A stretch of DNA of 64,000 nucleotides from CAG-791 sp000431495. GTDB lineage: Bacteria > Bacillota > Clostridia > Lachnospirales > Lachnospiraceae. The translations under genes and the position numbers were made by a program. Positions 9,463-18,480 of this stretch are shown in pieces. The stretch lies in NCBI GenBank assembly GCA_052117605.1, contig JBQKIT010000002.1. The stretch is one strand, 5' to 3'. Position 1 is the first letter of the stretch. Each line of letters opens with the position of its first letter. The notes under the pieces were generated by a model. The model was not told the origin of the DNA. It did not search any database and saw nothing but the letters and a program-made list of their open reading frames with translations.

Positions 9463-10155
9463 ATGTACCGCAGATGCATCAAAAGACTGTTGGATATCAT
9501 ACTGGCATTAATCGGGCTCATTTTGCTGAGCCCGGTTTTTCTGATTTTAATGCTGTTGGTCCGGAAAAAGCTTGGCTCGCCGGTGTTTTTTCATCAGGAA
9601 AGGCCGGGAAAGGACGGGAAAATATTCGGACTTATGAAGTTCCGTTCCATGACCGATGCGAGGGACGAAGAGGGAAATCTCCTTCCGGATGCGGAACGAC
9701 TTCCTCATTTCGGAAAGGTTCTTCGTGCGACCAGTCTGGATGAGCTTCCGGAATTCATCAATATCCTGAAGGGGGATATGTCCTTTGTAGGTCCGCGCCC
9801 CCTTCTTGTCCGATATCTTCCGTACTACACGGAGGAGGAGATGCACCGGCATGACGTGCGGCCGGGACTCACCGGACTTGCACAGATCAACGGACGAAAT
9901 GCTCTGAACTGGGAGGACCGGTTCCGGTACGATCTCACTTATGTGAACAATGTGTCCTTTGCCATGGATGCAAGAATCGTATTCGGCACCATCGGAAAGG
10001 TTCTGCATCATTCCGGTGTACAGTCCGGAGCGGATCAGACCATTCCGGATCTGGATGCGTATCGGAAGAATGCCGGGAAGGCTGCTGCGGAGGAAGTTGC
10101 GAAATCAGCCGGAAGCAGCAAAGAGCGGAAAGGATACAATCATGGAGGAGCTTAA
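9463..10155 (+). CDS. Small monotopic phosphoglycosyltransferase (PglC-like)
   Basis: This 230-residue protein has the PglC-type core: one N-terminal re-entrant hydrophobic helix (LLDIILALIGLILLSPVFL), KFRSMTD, the catalytic Asp-Glu pair in SLDELPEFINILKGDMS at residues 93-94, and VGPRPLL. Such enzymes transfer phospho-sugar from a UDP-diacetamido sugar to undecaprenyl phosphate and so start glycan assembly at the inner membrane face. The start at 9463 follows AGAGGG at a good distance; an in-frame ATG at 9403 would add 20 unlikely residues. The last 40 or so residues are Ala/Lys/Ser-rich and probably disordered. The gene overlaps the PLP enzyme that follows by 14 bases. A second, larger initiating transferase is encoded about 20 kb further on. 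Confidence 0.9.
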   Translation: MYRRCIKRLLDIILALIGLILLSPVFLILMLLVRKKLGSPVFFHQERPGKDGKIFGLMKFRSMTDARDEEGNLLPDAERLPHFGKVLRATSLDELPEFINILKGDMSFVGPRPLLVRYLPYYTEEEMHRHDVRPGLTGLAQINGRNALNWEDRFRYDLTYVNNVSFAMDARIVFGTIGKVLHHSGVQSGADQTIPDLDAYRKNAGKAAAEEVAKSAGSSKERKGYNHGGA

Positions 10156-11146
10156 GAAAATCGAGGTGCTGGAGCATCCGTTTGCTCCGACGCCGATCGT
10201 CCGTCTTTCGGGGGATTATTCGGACAATGAGATCTGGATCAAGCGGGAGGATCTGCTGCCGTTTTCCTTTGGCGGGAATAAGGCGAGAAAGGCGGCCTGC
10301 TTCTACCGGGAAATGATGGAGGAGAGGCCGGATGTCGTTATGACCTATGGCTCCAATTCCTCCAATCACTGCCGCATCATTGCAAATCTTGCGGCGGCGC
10401 TGGAGCTTCCGTGTCATATCATCTCCTCCGGAGAGGAGGAGCATGGAACAAACGGAAGAGAGCTCTTCAACCGCGTGATGGTCCGGGACTTCGGCGCCTC
10501 GGTGGAAACCGTTCCGGTGGAAGAGGTGCATGACACCATCGAAGCGAGAATTTCCGAATACCGGAATCAGGGGAAAAAGCCGTATTTTATCCAGGGCGGC
10601 GGCCACGGAAATGCGGGAACACAGAGCTATGTGGATGCATATCGGGAAATTGCCGCGCAGGAAAAAGAGCTCGGAATGAGATTTTCCCGCGTGTTTCATG
10701 CGACGGGCACAGGTTCGACGCAGGCAGGACTTGTCTGCGGAAGAGAACTGGAGCGACAGGAGCAGGGAGAGCTTGGCGGAAACCGGATTGTCGGGATCAG
10801 CATCGCAAGGCCCTGTCCGCGCGGGCGTGATGTGGTGAAGGAGAGCATTCTGGATTACTACCGGATGCGGAGGCAGCAGAATCCCGGACAAAAGCTCCCG
10901 GAGTTTTGCGAGGAGGATCTTGTTTTTGAGGACAGGTACCGTCTCGGAGGCTATGGAAAGTCTTCTCCCGAGGAGGAGGCGTGCATCCGGAGGGTGATGC
11001 GGCAGGATGGAATTCCGATGGACACCACGTATGTGGGCAAGGCCTTTTTCGGCATGCTGCAGTATCTGAGAGATCATGAAATCCGCGGAGAGAGGATCCT
11101 GTTTGTGCATACAGGAGGAACGCCGCTGTTCTTTGACAGGTTGTAG
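10142..11146 (+). CDS. PLP-dependent D-cysteine desulfhydrase / ACC deaminase family protein
   Basis: This 334-residue fold-type II PLP enzyme has the lysine expected to bind PLP at position 47 in FSFGGNKARK, the TYGSNSSNHCR substrate-binding segment and a TGTGSTQAG phosphate-binding loop. The family includes 1-aminocyclopropane-1-carboxylate deaminase and D-cysteine desulfhydrase and removes leaving groups from small amino acids. It lies between a PglC-like transferase (14-base overlap) and an ATP-grasp ligase. That suggests it makes or modifies a small amino acid or acid that is then attached to the sugar, but this is inference. It could equally be a detoxifying desulfhydrase. The ATG at 10142 is preceded by GCGGAAAGGAT, so it is better supported than longer in-frame starts. 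Confidence 0.75.
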   Translation: MEELKKIEVLEHPFAPTPIVRLSGDYSDNEIWIKREDLLPFSFGGNKARKAACFYREMMEERPDVVMTYGSNSSNHCRIIANLAAALELPCHIISSGEEEHGTNGRELFNRVMVRDFGASVETVPVEEVHDTIEARISEYRNQGKKPYFIQGGGHGNAGTQSYVDAYREIAAQEKELGMRFSRVFHATGTGSTQAGLVCGRELERQEQGELGGNRIVGISIARPCPRGRDVVKESILDYYRMRRQQNPGQKLPEFCEEDLVFEDRYRLGGYGKSSPEEEACIRRVMRQDGIPMDTTYVGKAFFGMLQYLRDHEIRGERILFVHTGGTPLFFDRL

Positions 11147-11191
11147 GCGTGAGCAGGCTGCAGGAGAGACGTTATCAGCAGGGAGGTTGTG

Positions 11192-12205
11192 ATGAATATT
11201 CTGATTCTGAGTGCCGGGACACGAAATAAGGTGGTACAGGCCTTTCGAAAGACGCTGGAGGGGAAAGGGAGAGTTGTCGCAACCGATGCATCGGCTCTTG
11301 CCCCTGCGCTGTATGACGCAGATAAGGCGTACGTTGTACCGCGCATCACGGCGCCGGACTATCTGGACCGGATTCTTGAAATCTGCAGAAGGGAAGAAAT
11401 CTCCGGCGTTTTCTCTCTGATCGATCCGGAGCTTTCTCTGATTGCAAAAGAACGTGCAAGATTTGAGGAGCTTGGCGTTACCGTGGTGGTATCCCCCTTT
11501 GAGCTGTGCGAGACCTGCCTGGACAAATACCGCATGTACGAGCTCCTTCAGAAGGAAGGAATCCGGACGGCAAAGTGCTGGACGAGCGCGGAGGCTTTCT
11601 TTGCTGCAAAGCAGGCGGGGGAGGTTTCCTACCCGGTTTTCGTAAAGCCGCAGTGCGGAAGCGCAAGCCTTCACATCAATCTTGCGGAAAATGACGAGAC
11701 GGTCCGGACACTGTTTGACAATGAGAAGGATCTTATGGTCCAGGAGCTGATGACCGGGCAGGAGTATGGCTGCGATCTCTATATTGACCTGATTTCCGGA
11801 AAATGTACCTCGCTCTTTCTGAAGAAGAAGATCCGCATGCGTGCGGGAGAGACCGATAAATCGGTGTCGGTAAAGGATGAGAAGCTGTTTGCAAGGCTTG
11901 CGGCTTTTGCGGAAAAATGCGGCTTCCGTGGAATGATTGACATGGATCTATTCCATGATGAGCATGGTCATGAGAATGAGAACGGATGGATTCCGGAGGG
12001 AGAGTGGTATCTTTCCGAGGTCAATCCGAGATTCGGGGGCGGTTATCCGCATGCCTATGCGTGCGGGGTGGACTTCCCGTCACAGATGCTTGCAAATCTT
12101 CGGGGAGAGGAAAATCCGGTGACTATCGGCGCCTATGAGAGCGGCGTCATCATGATGAAATACAACGAAATTGCAATCCGGAAAGAAGGAGAGCTTGCAG
12201 AATGA
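11192..12205 (+). CDS. ATP-grasp domain ligase of glycan locus
   Basis: This 337-residue protein has an N-terminal pre-ATP-grasp Rossmann-like part (ILILSAGTRNKVVQAF) and an ATP-grasp fold with VFVKPQCGSAS, LMVQELMTGQEYG and the metal-binding end EVNPRFGGGYP. Its relatives are often annotated as a short form of the carbamoyl-phosphate synthase large subunit and commonly sit beside PglC-like genes. ATP-grasp enzymes activate a carboxylate as acyl phosphate and join it to an amine. Next to a 4-amino-sugar pathway, a role in amide-linking a carboxylic or amino acid to the sugar amine is plausible but unproven. The ATG at 11192 has GGGAGG five bases upstream. The end overlaps the next gene by ATGA. 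Confidence 0.78.
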   Translation: MNILILSAGTRNKVVQAFRKTLEGKGRVVATDASALAPALYDADKAYVVPRITAPDYLDRILEICRREEISGVFSLIDPELSLIAKERARFEELGVTVVVSPFELCETCLDKYRMYELLQKEGIRTAKCWTSAEAFFAAKQAGEVSYPVFVKPQCGSASLHINLAENDETVRTLFDNEKDLMVQELMTGQEYGCDLYIDLISGKCTSLFLKKKIRMRAGETDKSVSVKDEKLFARLAAFAEKCGFRGMIDMDLFHDEHGHENENGWIPEGEWYLSEVNPRFGGGYPHAYACGVDFPSQMLANLRGEENPVTIGAYESGVIMMKYNEIAIRKEGELAE

Positions 12206-13362
12206 AGGCGAAAACCATGAGCGGAAGTGACCCGGCAAAAAAGACGGTAATGATTCTTGCAAACTCCTCCGGAGGACTCTACGATTTTCGGAACGAGCTG
12301 GTGCAGAAGCTTCTGCAGGAATACCGTGTGGTGGCAAGTCTCCCGGATACGGTGAAGACAGAGCTCCTGGCCAAAGAGGGCGTGATCATTGAGCATACGC
12401 CGATTAACCGGCGCGGGATGAATCCGGCGCAGGATCTTTCTCTGGTGCACGCCTATGAGCTTCTGATGAAGAAGTATCGGCCGGATCTGGTTCTGACTTA
12501 CACGATCAAGCCGAATGTATATGGCGGTTTTGTCTGCAGAAAGATGGGAATTCCGTATCTTCCGACAATCACGGGCCTTGGAAGCACATTCCAGAAGAGC
12601 GGGCCACTCCTTTTCCTTGTGGAGAGGATGTATTACGAGGGACTGAAAAAGGCCTCCTGCGTGTTCTTCCAGAATGAGGAAAACCGTCAGATTTTCCGAA
12701 GAGGAGGACTGGTAAGCGGGAGAGACCGTCTGGTTCCGGGCTCCGGTGTCAATACGAAGGTCTGGCAGGCGATGCCGTATCCGAAGGACGAGGTCACCAA
12801 TTTCCTTTTTGTGGGACGTGTGATGAAGGAGAAGGGAATCGAGGAATTCTTCCGTGCCGCGGAGGTGCTGCATTCGGAGAAGGTACTGTTCTCTATCTGC
12901 GGCTACTGCGATGAGGACTATCAGGGGGAGCTGGATGAGAGAGCTTCACGGGGAGAAATTCTTCAGCTTGGCTTCCATCCGGATATGCATGAGTATTACA
13001 GGGACTGCTCTGCGGTTGTGATGCCGACCTGGCATGAAGGAATGTCCAATGTTCTGATGGAGGCGTCTGCCTGTGCAAGACCCGTGATTGCATCCAACAT
13101 TTCCGGCTGCCGGGAGATTTTTGAGGATGGCGTGACGGGCTACGGATTTGCACCGCACTCGCCGGAGGAGCTGATCCGTACGCTTCGCCACTTCCTGACA
13201 CTGGATCGCTCGCAGAGAGCTGCCATGGGCGAAGCCGCAAGACAGAAAATGATCGAGGAATTTGACCGTGAAAAGGTGGCAGCGGCCTATCTGGAGGAAA
13301 TCCATGCCGCGATGGAAGAGCCAAAGGAAGATAGCGGGAAGAAAGGGAACAGCGAAACGTGA
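12202..13362 (+). CDS. GT4 glycosyltransferase (PglA/CapM-like)
   Basis: This 386-residue GT-B fold protein has an N-terminal acceptor domain (MILANSSGGLYDFRNELV; VLTYTIKPNVYGG), a C-terminal nucleotide-sugar domain opening with NFLFVGRVMKEKG, and the E-x7-E motif with glutamates at about 279 and 287 (HEGMSNVLMEASACARPVIAS). The pattern TYTIKPN with GLGSTFQ resembles PglA, which adds the second sugar to the lipid-linked first sugar in Campylobacter-type assembly. Being next to the PglF/E/C-like genes supports this. Donor and linkage cannot be deduced. It is translationally coupled to the ATP-grasp gene by ATGA and to the next glycosyltransferase by GTGA. Confidence 0.87.
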   Translation: MKAKTMSGSDPAKKTVMILANSSGGLYDFRNELVQKLLQEYRVVASLPDTVKTELLAKEGVIIEHTPINRRGMNPAQDLSLVHAYELLMKKYRPDLVLTYTIKPNVYGGFVCRKMGIPYLPTITGLGSTFQKSGPLLFLVERMYYEGLKKASCVFFQNEENRQIFRRGGLVSGRDRLVPGSGVNTKVWQAMPYPKDEVTNFLFVGRVMKEKGIEEFFRAAEVLHSEKVLFSICGYCDEDYQGELDERASRGEILQLGFHPDMHEYYRDCSAVVMPTWHEGMSNVLMEASACARPVIASNISGCREIFEDGVTGYGFAPHSPEELIRTLRHFLTLDRSQRAAMGEAARQKMIEEFDREKVAAAYLEEIHAAMEEPKEDSGKKGNSET

Positions 13363-14483
13363 AGAAAATTGCATTTCACCTGAACTGCCTGGTGCATGGG
13401 GGCGCGGAGCGCGTGGTCTCCAATCTTGCGAACAAGTTTGCGGAAGAAGGCTATGACGTCTATGTGACCGTGGAGTGGATTGATAAGGATGAGTTCCGGC
13501 TGGATCCCCGGGTGCATCATGTCAATGTTGGATTGAAGCCGGAGGACGAGAAGAAGGGCCGCTGGGTCAAATTCGGCCTGCGGATCAAATATCTCCGGGA
13601 ATTTCTGAAGGAAGTGCAGCCGGATGTCCTGTGTGCCTTTATGCACCGGCCGAATTTCCGTGCGCTGACGGCAGCGCTTGGTCTTCGCGTGCCGGTCATC
13701 ATTTCCATCCGGAACAATCCGGAGCCGTTTTACAGCGGGCGTACCGATAAATTTCAGATCAGATGGCTGTTTCCTCATGCGGCAGGCTGTGTGTATCAGA
13801 CCGCGGAACAGAGAGAATTCTTCAAGCCGTATCTGCAGGAGAATTCCAGAGTGATCATGAATCCCGTGAACCAGAAGTACATTGAGCTTCCGGATCCGGA
13901 TTATGAGCACCAGGAGCGCTGCGTCGTACAGAGCTCGCGCCTGGTGGATTTCAAGAATCAGGAAATGCTTCTTCGCGCCTTTGCAAAGGTCCATGCGGTA
14001 CATCCCGACTGGTCCTTGAAAATATACGGACCGGATTCTGAGGACGGAACAAAGGAGAAGCTCGAGGAAATCATCCGCGCGAACCGGGCCAAGGACTGGA
14101 TGCAGCTCATGGGCGGCACGGACAGGCTGGAGGAGCTGATTCCGAAGGCGGCGATTTATGCGCTTCCGTCCAATTATGAGGGGATGCCGAATGCGCTCAT
14201 GGAGGCGATGGCGATGGGAATGCCCTGCATTTCGACGGATTGTCCGGCGGGAGCACCGCGTGTTCTGATTCAGGACGGTGTCAACGGACTCCTGATTCCT
14301 GTGGGAGATGAGGCTGCCATGACGGCGGCGATTTTGAAGCTGATTGAGAATCCGGAGCTTCGCAGGAGCCTTGGGCAGGAAGCAAGAAAGATCCGTGAAA
14401 TCGCGGGAACCGATGAAATTTATCACCAGTGGAAAGATTATCTGGAGGAAGTGATCCGTGAGCGGGAAGGAAAGAAAACCTGA
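13359..14483 (+). CDS. GT4 glycosyltransferase (PglJ/PglH-like)
   Basis: This 374-residue GT-B protein opens with MKKIAFHLNCLVHGGAERV, a signature of GT4 enzymes for lipid-linked oligosaccharides. It has VVQSSRLVDFKNQEMLLRAF at the start of the C-terminal domain and an E-x7-E pair (E274/E282) in EGMPNALMEAM, followed by CPAGAPRVLIQDGVNGLLIP. It starts with GTG at 13359 in a GTGA overlap with the previous stop, and it continues the series of assembly enzymes. It is clearly a paralogue of the next gene, sharing the HGGAERV/KGGAERV opening, EGMPNAL and ISTDCP. Substrate is unknown; GalNAc or Glc addition as in PglJ/PglH is only an analogy. Confidence 0.87.
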   Translation: MKKIAFHLNCLVHGGAERVVSNLANKFAEEGYDVYVTVEWIDKDEFRLDPRVHHVNVGLKPEDEKKGRWVKFGLRIKYLREFLKEVQPDVLCAFMHRPNFRALTAALGLRVPVIISIRNNPEPFYSGRTDKFQIRWLFPHAAGCVYQTAEQREFFKPYLQENSRVIMNPVNQKYIELPDPDYEHQERCVVQSSRLVDFKNQEMLLRAFAKVHAVHPDWSLKIYGPDSEDGTKEKLEEIIRANRAKDWMQLMGGTDRLEELIPKAAIYALPSNYEGMPNALMEAMAMGMPCISTDCPAGAPRVLIQDGVNGLLIPVGDEAAMTAAILKLIENPELRRSLGQEARKIREIAGTDEIYHQWKDYLEEVIREREGKKT

Positions 14484-14485
14484 GA

Positions 14486-15757
14486 ATGGCAGCAGACAAC
14501 GAGAGAAAACCGCACATATGCCTCTACATCGGCTCTCTGCAAAAGGGCGGTGCAGAGAGGGTGATGACGCACCTTGCCGAGTATCTTTACGGAGAAGGCT
14601 GGAGGGTGACCTTTGTGACAACGTATTTCCGGCCGCCGGAATACGTGCTTTCGCATGCGCTGTGGGATGCGAAAACCGGTGAGCTCTACGGAACGGAGGA
14701 GGAAACGGTTTCCTGGGGCAGGGAGCGCTCTGTGGCAGCTGCGCCGGACGGCATTTACCGGGTTTATTCCGATCCGAAGCCGGAGGAGCTGGGAAAGGGG
14801 AGAGTGCGTGGCTTTATCGCCAGATACCGGACTCTTCGGGAAATCTGGAAGAGGGAGAAGCCGGATATTATCCTGTCCTTTATCGGCTACAACAATTCCT
14901 TCGCCGTATTGACAAGCCGGGGCCTTGGAATTCCGGTGGCAGTCAGTGTACGCTCCAATCCTGCCTATGAATACAACACGGCAAAGCTCCGCCTCCCTGC
15001 CTTTTTCTTTTTCCGGAAGGCGGATGGGGTTGTGCTGCAGACACATGAGGCGGCGGAGTTTTTCCCGAAGGACATTCAGAAGAAGGCGGTGATTCTGCCG
15101 AATGCCATCAACCCGGATTTCATTCATCCAAGATATGAGGGAGAACGGATGAACCGGGTGGTCTGTGTCGGGCGTCTTGACCACAACAAGAATCAGGACT
15201 ACCTGATCCGTCAGTTTGCACGGGCGCATGAGAAGCACCCGGAGTATACGCTTCACCTGTACGGAGACGGACCGGCAAGGACGGAGTTCGAGCACCTTGC
15301 GGATCAGCTTGGCATTGCGGAAGCGGTTATCTTTGAAGGACTGGTGGACGGCGTCCGGGAAAAAATCGAGAAGAGCCGGATCTTTGTTCTCCCTTCCAGA
15401 TCAGAGGGGATGCCGAATGCACTTCTGGAAGCTATGGGAGCAGGACTTGCCTGCATATCGACGGACTGCCCCTGCGGGGGACCGAGGGATCTGATCCGGG
15501 ATGGTGAGAACGGATTTCTTGTTCCGGTGGAGGGGGCTGCTTCGAAGCAGGGAAAACCTGCAGCTGCGGCTGCCCGGAAGACAGAAGAGGATCCGGATTC
15601 TATCATGGCAGAGCGGCTGATCCGCCTGATGGATGATCCGCAGCTTGCGGACCGGATGGGCCGGGAAGCGGCCAGGGTGCAGGAAAGCTACAGTCCGGAA
15701 CGGATCAACCGTCAGTGGAAGGATTATCTATGCAGTTTCATTCACTCTATTTCATAA
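14486..15757 (+). CDS. GT4 glycosyltransferase, paralogue of the previous gene
   Basis: This 423-residue GT-B protein opens with ICLYIGSLQKGGAERV and carries VVCVGRLDHNKNQDYLI, an E-x7-E block (SEGMPNALLEAM) and CPCGGPRDLI. It resembles its upstream neighbour over the full length but is about 50 residues longer. The extra length includes an Ala/Lys-rich low-complexity insert (KQGKPAAAAARKTEEDPDS) between the nucleotide domain and the final helix. It likely adds a further sugar to the growing lipid-linked chain at the cytoplasmic face. It starts 2 bases after the previous stop, with AAGGAAAG upstream, and its 3' end overlaps the MBOAT gene by 28 bases. Confidence 0.86.
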   Translation: MAADNERKPHICLYIGSLQKGGAERVMTHLAEYLYGEGWRVTFVTTYFRPPEYVLSHALWDAKTGELYGTEEETVSWGRERSVAAAPDGIYRVYSDPKPEELGKGRVRGFIARYRTLREIWKREKPDIILSFIGYNNSFAVLTSRGLGIPVAVSVRSNPAYEYNTAKLRLPAFFFFRKADGVVLQTHEAAEFFPKDIQKKAVILPNAINPDFIHPRYEGERMNRVVCVGRLDHNKNQDYLIRQFARAHEKHPEYTLHLYGDGPARTEFEHLADQLGIAEAVIFEGLVDGVREKIEKSRIFVLPSRSEGMPNALLEAMGAGLACISTDCPCGGPRDLIRDGENGFLVPVEGAASKQGKPAAAAARKTEEDPDSIMAERLIRLMDDPQLADRMGREAARVQESYSPERINRQWKDYLCSFIHSIS

Positions 15758-17205
15758 TATTCTTTCTGCCGCTGACGCTTCTTGGCTACTATCTCCCGGC
15801 AGGAAAACAGACCGGAAGAGGGAAAGCTGCTGCCGACTGGTTTCTGATCGCAGCATCTTTTCTGTTCTACGGGATTGCCAATCCCTGGTACCCGGCAATG
15901 CTGGCCGTACTGATTCTTCTGAACTGGGGAATTGCCGGGAGAGAAAAAGCTGCGGAAGCAGCGGGAGCCTCGGGACGAAGCGAACGCTGGATGGCCTTTG
16001 GCATCGTGCTGAATGTCTGTTTTCTCGGCTTTTTCAAATACACCAACTTCTTTCTGGAAAATCTGAATGTGATTTTTCATAAGGACTGGCCTCTTGTACA
16101 TGTGCTTTTGCCGCTTGGCATCAGCTTTATCATCTTTTCGCAGATTTCTTTTCTCGTGGATGTTCGGCGAGGCAGGATTCCGGAGGTGCTCTTCCGGGAG
16201 TATGTGTTGTTCTCCGCGTTCTTTCCGAAGTTGTCACAGGGACCGATTACCACGATGCGTGATTTTCTTCCGGAGCTTCGGAAGGACAACAGATTTTCCC
16301 TGAATTACGAAGAAATGGCTGCCGGCATTCAGATGTTTACCTGCGGCCTGTTCAAGAAGGTCATTCTGGCCGATCCTCTTGGAACGGCGGTGACACAGTA
16401 CTATTCTTTGTTCTCGTACCGCTCGAACGTAGACAGTCTGATTGTCATGCTTGCCTATACGTTTCAGATTTATTTTGATTTTTCCGGATATTCGGACATG
16501 GCAATCGGAATTGCGAAGATGCTGGGTTTTGATCTGCCCGCAAATTTCAATTCTCCGTATCGGGCAGGAACGGTAACGGATTTCTGGCGGCGCTGGCACC
16601 TGAGTCTCACCTCGTTTCTCCGGGAATATATTTATTTCCCGCTCGGAGGCAGCAGGAGGGGAAAGCTTCGCACCTATGTGAACATTATGGTTGTGTACCT
16701 GGTGAGCGGCCTCTGGCACGGAGCAAGCTGGACCTTTGTTCTCTGGGGAGTTTTCCACGGGCTTTTCCAGGTGCTGGAGAGAATGCTCGGAAAGCTGTAC
16801 CGGAAGGTGTGGCTGCCGATCCGCTGGTGCATCACGTTTTATTTTGTCAGCATGATGTGGATGCTGTTTCAGAGCAGCTCCTTCTCGGAGTTTCAGCGCT
16901 TTCGCTGGCACCTGAAGGTCGATCGGTCCGGGTATTATTCGCAGGATCTGGCCGCCTGCTTCCGGATTCCCGGAGTGAATTTTGTGATGCAGCATCTTCC
17001 GGGCACATATAGCGACGCCACCATTCTTGCGGTCTCTACGGCCCTGTTCCTTGGCACCTGCTTCGTGATATGCCTTTGCTTTCCGAACAATCAGAAGAGA
17101 AAGTATAAGGTGAACCTTGTGAGCCTTCTTCTTACAGCGGCCATGCTCATTATCAGCATGCTGTCGATGAGCGGAGTCTCGACATTCATCTATAACGATT
17201 TTTAA
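15730..17205 (+). CDS. MBOAT-family O-acyltransferase (AlgI/DltB/PatA-like)
   Basis: This 491-residue multi-pass protein shows the MBOAT pattern: FLVDVRRGRIPE, KLSQGPI, FFDFSGYSDMAIG (as IYFDFSGYSDMAIG), NSPYRAGTVTDFWRRWHLSLTSFL-type core, and the catalytic histidine in SGLWHGASWTFVLWG. AlgI-type members move acetyl groups across the membrane for O-acetylation of extracellular polysaccharide. The start at 15730 has GGAAGGA six bases upstream and lies inside the end of the previous glycosyltransferase. The next gene encodes a one-helix SGNH-like protein, the usual partner, so the pair probably O-acylates the glycan of this locus. This role is inferred from family and context. Confidence 0.9.
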   Translation: MQFHSLYFIIFFLPLTLLGYYLPAGKQTGRGKAAADWFLIAASFLFYGIANPWYPAMLAVLILLNWGIAGREKAAEAAGASGRSERWMAFGIVLNVCFLGFFKYTNFFLENLNVIFHKDWPLVHVLLPLGISFIIFSQISFLVDVRRGRIPEVLFREYVLFSAFFPKLSQGPITTMRDFLPELRKDNRFSLNYEEMAAGIQMFTCGLFKKVILADPLGTAVTQYYSLFSYRSNVDSLIVMLAYTFQIYFDFSGYSDMAIGIAKMLGFDLPANFNSPYRAGTVTDFWRRWHLSLTSFLREYIYFPLGGSRRGKLRTYVNIMVVYLVSGLWHGASWTFVLWGVFHGLFQVLERMLGKLYRKVWLPIRWCITFYFVSMMWMLFQSSSFSEFQRFRWHLKVDRSGYYSQDLAACFRIPGVNFVMQHLPGTYSDATILAVSTALFLGTCFVICLCFPNNQKRKYKVNLVSLLLTAAMLIISMLSMSGVSTFIYNDF

Positions 17206-17245
17206 TGAAAAACAGCACGTTTGTGTACCTCATGTGTCTTTGTGT

Positions 17246-18319
17246 ATGCGTATGAAAGCAAAAACCTGGCTTCGTGCCTTTCTGATTCTTATTCTGGCCT
17301 TTCTTGTGATGATCGGCGGCTTCGTGGTGTATCTGGATCCGTTTTTTCATTACCATGCCCCTTTGGGCGGGTGGTATTACGAGCTGGGAGAACAGAGAAG
17401 TCAGAATGATGGCATTACCCGGCATTTCTCCTATGATGCGGTGATTACGGGAACCAGCATGTCGGAGAATTTCAAGGCCTCGGAGTTTGATGCCTTATTT
17501 GGAACCCATTCGGTAAAGCTTCCCTATCCGGGAGCAACCTTTAAGGAAATTAATGATAATCTGAAGGCAGCCTTTGAGACCCACGATTCGATCCGATACG
17601 TATTGAGGCCTTTGGATTATTCCCATCTCGCAGAAGATAAGGATGCGATGCGTCAGGATATGGGAGAATACCCCACGTATCTGTATGACCGGAATCTCCT
17701 GAATGATGTGAAATATCTTTATAACCGCGATGTCGTGTTCTATTATCTTCTTCCCATGCTGGAAAAACGGCTGAAAGGTGAAGCAGGAGGAATTACCTCT
17801 TTTGACGACTATGCATCCTCCTATGGGGATACGTGCTCCAAAGAAAAGGCGTTGGAGGGCATCACCTCCTTTGAAGCTGCGGATGAGCAGATGCCTCTCA
17901 GTGAGGACGAGATCGAAGAGCTCAAGGCGAACCTGGAGCAGAATGTCATCTCGCTTGCCCGGGAGCATCCGGAGACCACCTTCCTGTACTTCTTCCCGCC
18001 GTACTCCGCAGTCTGGTGGGGCTCCCTGAAGCAGGAAGGAACTCTGCAGAAGCAGATTCAGGCGGAGCAGCAGGCAACGAAAATGATGCTGGAGGAGACG
18101 GACAATATTCAGGTCTATTCCTTCAATGCACATACGGAGATTGTTTTCAACCTGGATCATTACAAGGACAGCGGTCACTATGGACCGGAGGTGAACTCCA
18201 TGATCCTTAACTGGATCGCCGAGGGGGACGGACGAATCACAGAGGAGAATCAGAAGGAATACTTCGAAAAAGAGACAGAGATCTATCTGAACTATGACTA
18301 TAATCAGCTCTTCCGGTGA
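17246..18319 (+). CDS. Membrane-anchored SGNH-like protein, likely MBOAT partner (AlgJ/DltD role)
   Basis: This protein of about 357 residues has one N-terminal membrane anchor (about 5-30) and an extracytoplasmic domain. AVITGTSMSENF resembles the SGNH block I serine region, and NLDHYKDSGHYGPEVN near the end resembles the block V Asp-x-x-His region. With the MBOAT gene just upstream this matches pairs such as AlgI/AlgJ or PatA/PatB, where the second protein passes the acyl group to the polysaccharide. Overall similarity to named families is low, so the assignment is by motif and position. The start is uncertain (GTG 17234, ATG 17246, ATG 17252), with no good ribosome binding site for any. 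It ends the first half of the locus; 161 bases without a gene follow. Confidence 0.65.
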   Translation: MRMKAKTWLRAFLILILAFLVMIGGFVVYLDPFFHYHAPLGGWYYELGEQRSQNDGITRHFSYDAVITGTSMSENFKASEFDALFGTHSVKLPYPGATFKEINDNLKAAFETHDSIRYVLRPLDYSHLAEDKDAMRQDMGEYPTYLYDRNLLNDVKYLYNRDVVFYYLLPMLEKRLKGEAGGITSFDDYASSYGDTCSKEKALEGITSFEAADEQMPLSEDEIEELKANLEQNVISLAREHPETTFLYFFPPYSAVWWGSLKQEGTLQKQIQAEQQATKMMLEETDNIQVYSFNAHTEIVFNLDHYKDSGHYGPEVNSMILNWIAEGDGRITEENQKEYFEKETEIYLNYDYNQLFR

Positions 18320-18480
18320 AGCAGCCGGGGAAAACCGCGCTGTATGCGGAGGATTACCGGAGACTTCTTGGCGGATGAGAATATGGACTCTGCGCGGGAT
18401 TGGTGTTAAAGTTTACGAAGAGATTTCGGAACAGACCCGGCTGTGGGAATTTCATGGCCGTGAAGGATAAAGGAGCAGAA

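Noticed and set aside
9935..11674. A 579-residue minus-strand open frame
   Set aside because: It runs antisense across three recognised genes and shows no motif, so it is a composition effect.
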